A DNA stretch of 64,000 bases. Source: Myxococcus virescens. Its GTDB lineage: Bacteria > Myxococcota > Myxococcia > Myxococcales > Myxococcaceae. The stretch lies in the NCBI RefSeq assembly GCF_900101905.1, contig NZ_FNAJ01000008.1:248001-312000 (forward strand), in the 5' to 3' direction. Of this stretch, positions 58,189 through 64,000 are shown in pieces. The position numbers and the translations under genes were made by a program. The notes below the pieces were generated by a model that was given only the letters and a program-made list of their open reading frames with translations, was not told the DNA's origin and did not search any database. How positions within the stretch are numbered: position 1 is the first letter of the stretch; each line of letters opens with the position of its first letter.

Positions 58189-59679
58189 TCAGCGCGTTCC
58201 GAAGCCCGTGCCCTTCGAGACCGTCCACAGCAGACGGATTTGCGTTGCACGCTGGCGGATGGCGTCGGAAACGCTGCCGAACTCACCCGCCCGGTTGGCG
58301 ACGAAGGCTTCGAGCGCCACGCCGTGTTGGTCGGCGAGCAGGAGCTCGGCACGCGCGGTGGCATAGGTGATGAGCTCCACGCCCTCACCGAGGAAGGCGC
58401 CCGAAATGAGATAGTTGCGCACGGACACGCCGACGCGCCCGACACCCCGCCGCACCAGGCCCAGCTCGAAGGCCGACTGCGCCCCAGGCCCGAAGTGGTA
58501 GTCACGAGCGGACTCCGGCGAGGTGAGACCGCCGCCATGACCAAACGGCACCCCGGCCATGTTCGCGGTGACGTCCAGGGTGAGCTGCGACGTGAGAGGA
58601 ACCTGCGCCACCCCGCCGATGCCGAGGCTGACCGTGGAAACCCGCAGCGTGTTCGGATTGGCGAAGTCGTAGCCCGCCATCAAACCCCAGAGCCCCGAAA
58701 TGGAGCGGAACTCGAAGCGGTCGCCGTAGAGAAGCCCCCGGCTGAAGAATCCCACCGTCAGCGTGTCGCGCGAGAAGCCCATGCGCGCGGTGAGCGTGAA
58801 ATAGTCGAAGGGCTGGTCATAGTCGCTCGTGGTGAGCTGCGGGGGGCCGTAGACCATTTCGACGCCGAGGTGCCCCTCCATCTTGTTGGGAACATCGAAG
58901 CGCGTGCCGTCGATGTCGTTGTAATTGTCGACGTTGCTCGTGAGGCCGGCCATCAACTGGAGGAAGTTCCCCTGCACCGGGAGGAAGTCGTTCTTGCGGC
59001 GGCCAAAGAGGTAACGGTTGATGCCGCCCACGGGTTCGACGAGCAGCGAGAGCACCGAGCGCGCCACCGTGGGTTCGCCTTCGTCGAGAATCGCGAGCGC
59101 GGTGCGATGCAGGACCTCGCCCAGCACGACGCCCCCGATGGACGTTGTAATGAGGTCGTTCGTGGATGGAGTCTCAGACTCCATGAACAGCTCCCACAAC
59201 ACGCTTGACGCGACCGTGAACGGGACGGAGCCCCAGAAGCCGAAGCCGCTCGAGCGCGCCGCGGTGTAGGCCAGCGAGCCCTGGTAGGGGTGCCCGAGCG
59301 CATTGGTCGCGAACGCATCCTCGTCCCACGCCCAGCCATCGGCGACGTTGCGACGCATGGTCTCCAGCGAGATGTCCGCGTAGGGCTTGCCGAGGAGCTT
59401 CGCCGTCCCCCAGAAGATGGCGTGGAAGGCGCCCATCTCCACGATGGGCACAACGAAATTGCGCCCTCCTCCATCCGGCGCGTTCCAGATGGCGCGACGA
59501 GGCGGGTGCACGAGCTCCGGCACGAGGAGCCGGGGCTCCGCGGGAACGGCCTCGACGCACGCCTCCGACACCAGGGGGGCATCCGCGGGCGCCGCGCCTG
59601 CGTCGCCTCCTGAGACGAGCGAGAACACAAGGAGCAGGCCTGAGACGCGATGCACGGGGAGCGGGTTCATGGCGTGCAT
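58189..59679 (-). CDS. DUF3943 family envelope protein
   Basis: A 496-residue exported protein with a signal peptide (HRVSGLLLVFSLVSG...). The central part carries the DUF3943 pattern: GAFHAIFWGTAKLLG, then GWAWDEDAFATNALGHPYQG and SGFGFWGSVPFTVASSVLWE. The second half (about 250-496) consists of alternating beta strands with aromatic ends (for example FTLTARMGFSRDTLTVGFFS, LGIGGVAQVPLTSQLTLDV), consistent with an outer-membrane barrel. DUF3943 proteins are uncharacterised and may bind membranes. The start may be 59679 or the ATG at 59670. It converges with the ABC operon, so any link to it is by location only. Confidence 0.8.
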   Translation of the reverse strand: MHAMNPLPVHRVSGLLLVFSLVSGGDAGAAPADAPLVSEACVEAVPAEPRLLVPELVHPPRRAIWNAPDGGGRNFVVPIVEMGAFHAIFWGTAKLLGKPYADISLETMRRNVADGWAWDEDAFATNALGHPYQGSLAYTAARSSGFGFWGSVPFTVASSVLWELFMESETPSTNDLITTSIGGVVLGEVLHRTALAILDEGEPTVARSVLSLLVEPVGGINRYLFGRRKNDFLPVQGNFLQLMAGLTSNVDNYNDIDGTRFDVPNKMEGHLGVEMVYGPPQLTTSDYDQPFDYFTLTARMGFSRDTLTVGFFSRGLLYGDRFEFRSISGLWGLMAGYDFANPNTLRVSTVSLGIGGVAQVPLTSQLTLDVTANMAGVPFGHGGGLTSPESARDYHFGPGAQSAFELGLVRRGVGRVGVSVRNYLISGAFLGEGVELITYATARAELLLADQHGVALEAFVANRAGEFGSVSDAIRQRATQIRLLWTVSKGTGFGTR

Positions 59680-60352
59680 CGGGCTCTAATTGCTCCCGGG
59701 AGCGACTGCACGCACCAACCGCTACAGGCGCGGAGCGAGCCACGAATCCAGCGCAAGTTGAGAACTGTTTCCGATGGCACCGAACACTCGTGATGAACCG
59801 AAGTCGAGCCAGGCAGACGGTGCCGGACGCGAGGGAAAGCAGGCGAGCGGGTTCGCCCGCCGGCGACCTTCCCTGGAGGCCGTGGTGCATCGCGCCGCCG
59901 CGTCAACGCCCCTGAGACATGCAGTGAACTCCAGCTGATGCGGGGCTCCATCAAGCCGTGCGAGGAGGTTCCAGGGAGCGTCGCCCCTGCGACGGACGGG
60001 ACTGCAGGTGTCCGTGCTCGGCTTTGGCCCCGGACACGTAGGTGGCGCCTGCGCGTATCACCCGTGGCGTGGACCAGGTCCACATGCGCTTACGCACCAA
60101 CGTGCTCGACGTGGTGCATTTCCACTCGTGCCCTTTCATGTGTTCCGGCCTGCGCGTCCGTCTTGACGCCTGGATGCTGCTGGGCATCCAGGCCAGTCCC
60201 GGAAACATCGTGAAAGCTCGGCGTGAAGCGCTGGAGACGGCCCGGAACCGTGTTCGCGGCATGTGGACACGTCCGCCGTGATGCAACGAAGCTGTAACGC
60301 AGAAGGCCGAGCCCCCTCGCATCTCCGCGAGAAACCCGTGACAATCAACGAA
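59680..60352. other. 673-bp divergent region; one possible small frame
   Basis: It separates the DUF3943 gene and the PDAG-repeat gene. A plus-strand frame at 60042-60281 (79 residues, for example RLDAWMLLGIQASPGNIVKA and RREALETARNRVRGMW) is weakly protein-like but has no ribosome site or recognised family. The rest shows no clear RNA or mobile element. Confidence 0.35.
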
Positions 60353-61360
60353 ATGACCCTGCGACTCTCGATACGCTCCCTGTTGATACTCTCCCTCACA
60401 GTCGCTCCCGCACTTTCCGGCTGTGGTTCCGATGACGTCGATCCGACGCCGGACGCGGGATTTGATGCGGGTGTTCAGCCCGACGCCGGCATCGAGCCGG
60501 ACGCCGGCATTGAGCCCGACGCCGGCATTGAGCCCGAGCCCGACGCTGGCACCGAGCCGGATGCGGGTACCGAGCCCGACGCAGGCACCGACCCTGACGC
60601 TGGCACTGAGCCGGACGCGGGTACCGAGCCTGACGCCGGCACTGACCCGGATGCAGGCACCGACCCCGACGCCGGCACCGACCCCGACGCCGGCACCGAC
60701 CCAGATGCAGGCACCGACCCCGACGCCGGCACCGACCCAGATGCAGGCACCGATCCGGATGCCGGCACCGACCCGGATGCCGGCACCGACCCGGATGCAG
60801 GCACCGACCCGGATGCAGGCACCGACCCCGACGCTGGCACCAACCCGGATCCGTTCACCGTTTGCGAGGGCGAGTGCCAGGAAACCGCGACCACGGTTCG
60901 ATTGGGCGAGAACCAGCGTGTCTTGACCAGCGCCTACTTCGGATATGAAGAGACGGACAACCCCGAGGCCCCGTGGGAGCTTTGGATCGAGCTCAACAAC
61001 GGCGCGCCGGGTGAGTGCCCCACCGAGGATTCGCCGCTCCCGCCGCAGCTGGTCAACGTTCACAAGGTGAGGATGCCGGTGGACGCAACGCCGCAGGTAG
61101 GAACCATGTCGGGCGAGCCGACAGCGACGCTCTTCGACTTCGAGGGTGTGCTCATGACCGCGTACTTCCTGCACAGCACGAGCCTCACCTTCACACCTGT
61201 GGCCGCCTCGCTCTGCCCCACCTGCGTCCTGAGCGGTACCCCTCCCGAATCGCACTTCGTGGCCTTCGATTTGAATGGCCTCTACGAAAATGGCGCCATC
61301 ACCGGCCACGGGTACGCCACCTACTGCCCCTCGCTCGACACCTTCAAGCGCAGGAAGTAA
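60353..61360 (+). CDS. lipoprotein with about 22 PDAG hexapeptide repeats
   Basis: A 335-residue exported lipoprotein (signal SIRSLLILSLTVAPALS, lipobox LSGC). Residues 35-165 are repeats of the hexapeptide PDAGTD/PDAGTE, a flexible acidic linker common in myxobacteria but here unusually long. The C-terminal 165-residue domain has CEGEC near its start, GENQRVLTSAYFGYEE, then EAPWELWIELNNG, and two further Cys pairs (GECPTED, SLCPTCVLSG); it is beta-rich and not recognised. The ATG at 60353 is the best start. The DNA of the repeat is nearly 18-bp periodic, so copy number may vary between strains. Two strong hairpins follow the stop. Confidence 0.85.
   Translation: MTLRLSIRSLLILSLTVAPALSGCGSDDVDPTPDAGFDAGVQPDAGIEPDAGIEPDAGIEPEPDAGTEPDAGTEPDAGTDPDAGTEPDAGTEPDAGTDPDAGTDPDAGTDPDAGTDPDAGTDPDAGTDPDAGTDPDAGTDPDAGTDPDAGTDPDAGTDPDAGTNPDPFTVCEGECQETATTVRLGENQRVLTSAYFGYEETDNPEAPWELWIELNNGAPGECPTEDSPLPPQLVNVHKVRMPVDATPQVGTMSGEPTATLFDFEGVLMTAYFLHSTSLTFTPVAASLCPTCVLSGTPPESHFVAFDLNGLYENGAITGHGYATYCPSLDTFKRRK
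60455..60850 (+). repeat. 18-bp tandem repeats encoding PDAGTD/PDAGTE
   Basis: About 22 imperfect copies, each six codons long; adjacent copies between 60640 and 60840 are the most alike (GACGCCGGCACCGACCC type). They lie in frame in the lipoprotein gene, so loss or gain of units keeps the frame. Confidence 0.9.
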
Positions 61361-61364
61361 CCGC

Positions 61365-61424
61365 GGTCCGGCTCACCTGACGGTGAGTCGGACCTGCCCA
61401 GGCCCCTGTGTCAGGGGCCTGGGC
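61365..61424 (+). terminator. double hairpin terminator after the PDAG-repeat gene
   Basis: Hairpin one: GGTCCGGCTCACC (61365-61377) with GGTGAGTCGGACC (61382-61394), one mismatch. Hairpin two: perfect 13-bp arms 61396-61408 and 61412-61424 around TGT. Together they form a strong terminator for the gene ending at 61360. Confidence 0.65.
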
Positions 61425-61530
61425 CCACCGAAGCGTTGCGCTGCCAGACGACGGCGAGAGCACCGGCCCCCTCCCCTTTGAGGAAAGCCGCCACGCCGGC
61501 CGCCGATCGAGACGCTGAGGCGGACAGCCA

Positions 61531-61935
61531 TCACCCCCAGCGGTCTTGCTGGAGTTCCTGAAGGCGAGCCTTGATTTTCGCCTCCCGTTGGCCATCCGTC
61601 CTCGCCATGGACAGGTGACGCATCGTGACCCGCTTCGCCGCCTTGTCGAGTTCCTCCGCCGACTGCTTCGGGTTGTCGCGAATGAACGCCTCCATCTCAC
61701 CCATGATCTTCTTTTCGAGATTCGCGATGCCGGGTTTGTTGATTCCAATCACGTATCCGGACTGGATGAAGGACTCCATGAGGTTTGCCGCCGTCGCTCT
61801 CCAATCCGGGGCTGCGTCAGACGCCTTCGTCGCGGTCGTCGTGCTCGGCGCGGCGCTTTTTGCATTGGAGGCTGAGCCCATGCCCAGCAGACTTCGCATT
61901 GCATGAAAGACAGGCTGTCGGGTCGTGATAGCCAT
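61531..61935 (-). CDS. small helical hypothetical protein
   Basis: A 134-residue protein. The first 40 residues are low-complexity (Ser/Ala/Thr-rich), and the rest is helical and basic: NLMESFIQSGYVIGINKPGI, then NLEKKIMGEMEAFIRDNPKQ, EELDKAAKRVTMRHLSMART and KARLQELQQDRWG. This pattern resembles small DNA- or protein-binding helical proteins, but no family is recognised. GGGGGTGCGCC precedes the ATG at 61935. It converges with the PDAG-repeat gene. Upstream, 156 bases separate it from the HEAT-like gene. Confidence 0.7.
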   Translation of the reverse strand: MAITTRQPVFHAMRSLLGMGSASNAKSAAPSTTTATKASDAAPDWRATAANLMESFIQSGYVIGINKPGIANLEKKIMGEMEAFIRDNPKQSAEELDKAAKRVTMRHLSMARTDGQREAKIKARLQELQQDRWG

Positions 61936-62124
61936 GGCGCACCCCCAATGCATACGAGTTGGAGGCAATCTAGGGCAAACATTCGGCGGGTGGACTCATG
62001 GAAATCCCATACACCGCCTGACAGCGTTCAATCCCAAACGCTGTTGCTGCCAACCCCTGGTGATTCTAGCGACCGATGAATCGGGGGCAGATCAACTTCA
62101 GACACCGTGAGGAAGCCCGCCCCT

Positions 62125-63279
62125 TCACGCCGTGCTCACGAGCCTCGCGCACGCCTCGCGCTCATAGGGGAGCCCCGCCTTCCTGAAGTGCCCCCCGGCG
62201 TTGCCGAAGCGCGGGTCCCAGAGGTGCGAGGTGTCCACGAGCGCGGCGAGGAAGCGCCGCTGTGCTTCTGTCCTCACCACCCCATCTCCACTCGGAAAGG
62301 CGTGGACGAGGAGGGGGCCCCACTCGAAGTCCACCCAGGACTTCTTGGTGGTCCGCGCGACCGCCACGGCCGCGTCCACCACGAGGTCGAAGTCGGGGAC
62401 GCGCTCCAGGAGCCGCTGGACGACCGTGAAGCGCGGCTGCATCGGAAGCTGCGGCGGCTTCACCGGGAACCAGTCGTTGATGTGCGCGGCATGCTGCTCC
62501 AGCGCGGTGCGCAACTCGCGTGTCGCGACCTCGCTCCGTGCCAGGGACGGCGCCATCGCCGCGCAAAGGCGCACCGAGGGCTCCGCATCCGACAAGAAGC
62601 GCTCCAGGGACACGTTGAGCTCTCCCAGCGCCAGGAGCAGGGAGCATCGCTCCGCCACATCCACCGTCCGCGTCGCCAGCTCCGTCAGCCGTTCCACCAG
62701 TTCGCCCGGCCGCACGTCCGACGCCGGTGACGTGGCGTGCGCGGTGGCGGCCATCGCCGCGTGCATCCGCACCCGGGCATCCGGATGGTCCAGGTTGGCC
62801 AGCAGCGAGCGGGTCAGGAACGGCGCCACCCGGACACACGCCAGCACGGACTGCGCATGGAGCGCGTTCGAGGCGTCCTCGTCCTCGTAAATGGCATCAT
62901 CGTCGTCCGCGTCCAGGAGCGGCCCCAGGTCGAACCGGGCCATCGACTCCAGGTCCTCCATCGTCGCGCCGCTCCGCTCGAAGGCGTCCACCACACGCGT
63001 CAGGAACAACAGCAACTCCGCGCGAACAGGCTCCTCGCCCGCATCCAGCCTCGCGTCGTCGAGCAACCCGAGAATCACGAGTGCAACTGGAGCCGTCGCG
63101 GGGAAGACGGTGCCCTGATGGATGATGGCCGACCACAGGTGCTGCACGGCTGCACCGCGCGCCCGCGCGTCCTCGGTGAGCAAGGCACGAAGGTGTTCAG
63201 GCGTGTCAGTGGCGCGGCCATAGGCGTGTACCAGCCGTGACCAGTCCGTCGCGTCGAGTGCGGGAATCCCGATGAGCAT
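62125..63279 (-). CDS. HEAT-repeat-like helical protein
   Basis: A 384-residue soluble protein with repeated pairs of helices characteristic of HEAT or armadillo repeats (for example LLANLDHPDARVRMHAAMAA and RCSLLLALGELNVSLERFLS, DAEPSVRLCAAMAPSLAR). Related actinobacterial and myxobacterial proteins are annotated as HEAT-repeat proteins of unknown function, sometimes near toxin-immunity loci. The N-terminus is MLIGIPALDATDWSRLVHAY and the C-terminus GNAGGHFRKAGLPYEREACA. The start ATG at 63279 opens the domain; the upstream frame has no support. It is divergent from the final partial gene. Confidence 0.8.
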   Translation of the reverse strand: MLIGIPALDATDWSRLVHAYGRATDTPEHLRALLTEDARARGAAVQHLWSAIIHQGTVFPATAPVALVILGLLDDARLDAGEEPVRAELLLFLTRVVDAFERSGATMEDLESMARFDLGPLLDADDDDAIYEDEDASNALHAQSVLACVRVAPFLTRSLLANLDHPDARVRMHAAMAATAHATSPASDVRPGELVERLTELATRTVDVAERCSLLLALGELNVSLERFLSDAEPSVRLCAAMAPSLARSEVATRELRTALEQHAAHINDWFPVKPPQLPMQPRFTVVQRLLERVPDFDLVVDAAVAVARTTKKSWVDFEWGPLLVHAFPSGDGVVRTEAQRRFLAALVDTSHLWDPRFGNAGGHFRKAGLPYEREACARLVSTA

Positions 63280-63503
63280 CAGCGCGACTATCCCCCACGA
63301 ATGACAGCGCCTCAAAGCATGAGCGCAGCGCGGGCCATCCCGCTCAAGGCGTGAGCTCCTCCACGCTCCCGCGCACCCACTGCCATACGCCGACGATTCG
63401 ATGCACGTCCTGGATGTCCGCCCGCATGCACGAGTGGCGGCAGCGAGTGAGGCCGGAGCTTCCCGTTTGTCCATACGCCGCTGGCTCGGCGAGGATGCGC
63501 GGC

Positions 63504-64000
63504 ATGGATGACTTCTACGCGGACGTCCTCGACCACGTCGGGCGTCCCCCCCGAGAGTTCGGCTCCGTCCACCTGCACGTGGAGCCCGTGATTCGAAATC
63601 CACTCGGGCAGGCCACCGCCGTCGTGTGGCTCCAGGCCGCCTTCGAGCCCCTCGCCACCACCCCGTCGTCCGTGCGGGTGATGGGCAGGCAGAAGCAGGG
63701 CTCCGCGCACCGGATGCTGGGCCAGTTCCCGCTGCCGTCTCTTGCGGGAGGTCGCGTGGTGCGGTGGCGGCTTCCGCTCGAGCTGCCCCCGGAGTTCGAT
63801 GAAGTCCACTTCCAGGTGGAGTCGAGTCTTCACCCCAACGCCGGGCGCGTGCGGCCCGCGTGGAAGCTCTTCGACACCCTGGAGATTCCCAAGGAGAGTG
63901 ACATGAAGGCGGTGTCGGGCGAGGTCTCCATGGGAATCGACCTCGGTGAATCCCTGCTCAACACCGTGATGTCTGGGGGCCTGAGTGTCACCGCCTACAT
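63504..64000 (+). CDS. hypothetical protein (partial, C-terminus outside the window)
   Basis: At least 165 residues from the ATG at 63504, running off the window end. The sequence is soluble and mixed alpha/beta: MDDFYADVLDHVGRPPREFG, then VHLHVEPVIRNPLGQATAVV, FDEVHFQVESSLHPNAGRVR and KESDMKAVSGEVSMGIDLGE. No signal peptide or membrane segment. The start is plausible but has only a weak GAGG site. The family is not recognised. It is divergent from the HEAT-like gene, about 225 bases away. Confidence 0.68.
   Translation, partial: MDDFYADVLDHVGRPPREFGSVHLHVEPVIRNPLGQATAVVWLQAAFEPLATTPSSVRVMGRQKQGSAHRMLGQFPLPSLAGGRVVRWRLPLELPPEFDEVHFQVESSLHPNAGRVRPAWKLFDTLEIPKESDMKAVSGEVSMGIDLGESLLNTVMSGGLSVTAY

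Noticed and set aside
60475..60894. minus-strand frame with Ser-Gly-Ser-Val-Pro-Ala repeats
   Set aside because: It is the reverse reading of the PDAG repeats; the plus-strand frame has a signal peptide, lipobox and a C-terminal domain.
1..64000. CRISPR array, rRNA operon or complete transposon
   Set aside because: No regularly spaced short repeats, no rRNA-like sequence and no paired inverted repeats with an intact transposase were seen. The regular repeats present (20911-23345, 45001-45890, 60455-60850) are inside coding genes.

Overview
The window looks like chromosome from a fruiting myxobacterium (Myxococcales, suborder Cystobacterineae; Myxococcus, Corallococcus or Pyxidicoccus would all fit). 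The DNA is very GC-rich. It holds many small secreted lipoproteins, linkers built from Pro/Asp/Ala/Gly, ELWxxDGTxxGT repeat lipoproteins and C-terminal MYXO-CTERM sorting tails, which are characteristic of this group. It is accessory-rich sequence: short operons, many single genes and an unusual number of decayed gene fragments. I see no rRNA, no CRISPR array and no intact transposon. A phage-type integrase remnant, an IS3 OrfA remnant and several frameshifted genes point to past exchange and decay.

Layout. 1-5.4 kb: housekeeping-type genes (HflX GTPase, divergent DEAD-box helicase, CPBP membrane protease, RluA-type pseudouridine synthase whose catalytic Asp is Gly). 5.7-14.4 kb: surface lipoproteins, a GrpB-family protein, a LysM protein with a Cys/His peptidase-like domain, a ferritin-like protein, a DUF417 membrane protein and an ECF sigma factor. 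14.7-17.9 kb: a GH43-type glycosidase among gene remnants. 17.9-25.9 kb: a 2126-residue surface protein with lipobox, 13 WxxW-type repeats, nine cadherin-like repeats, two PKD domains and a MYXO-CTERM tail, then a matrixin-like protein whose zinc motif is lost. 26-32.4 kb: an orphan Imm5-like gene, hydrolase and GST genes in one operon, a YCII-like protein, and decayed DUF1684, histone-deacetylase/VOC, integrase and GFA genes.

32.5-38.6 kb: secreted proteins, then a CorE-like metal-sensing sigma factor followed by a CDF cation exporter. 38.9-41.7 kb: a divergent MocR/PdxR-like regulator and yggS pair (both PLP-related), where yggS seems to lack a normal start codon, plus a GNAT gene. 42.4-44.3 kb: three uncharacterised genes on the minus strand, two of them overlapping, encoding glycine-rich membrane and coiled-coil proteins. 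This is the best candidate in the window for an undescribed system. 44.9-49.4 kb: a secreted protein made of two nearly identical 149-residue repeats, an MFS exporter, a ferredoxin-like protein and a membrane-anchored ferritin-like protein. 50-53.5 kb: a probably acquired glycosidase-like protein with PKD and F5/8C domains, an SGNH-type lipoprotein and a small lipoprotein. 53.5-59.7 kb: AraC regulator, a heterodimeric ABC pair of the YbtPQ/IrtAB type, and a convergent DUF3943 envelope protein. 60-64 kb: a lipoprotein with about 22 PDAG repeats, a small helical protein, a HEAT-like protein and a divergent partial gene.

Functional themes. The supported units are metal efflux (CorE-like sigma plus CDF), regulated ABC transport (AraC plus ABC pair), PLP homeostasis (MocR-like plus YggS) and cell-surface display by lipidation or MYXO-CTERM sorting. 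All assignments rest on reading the sequence and recalling family features; no database search was run.
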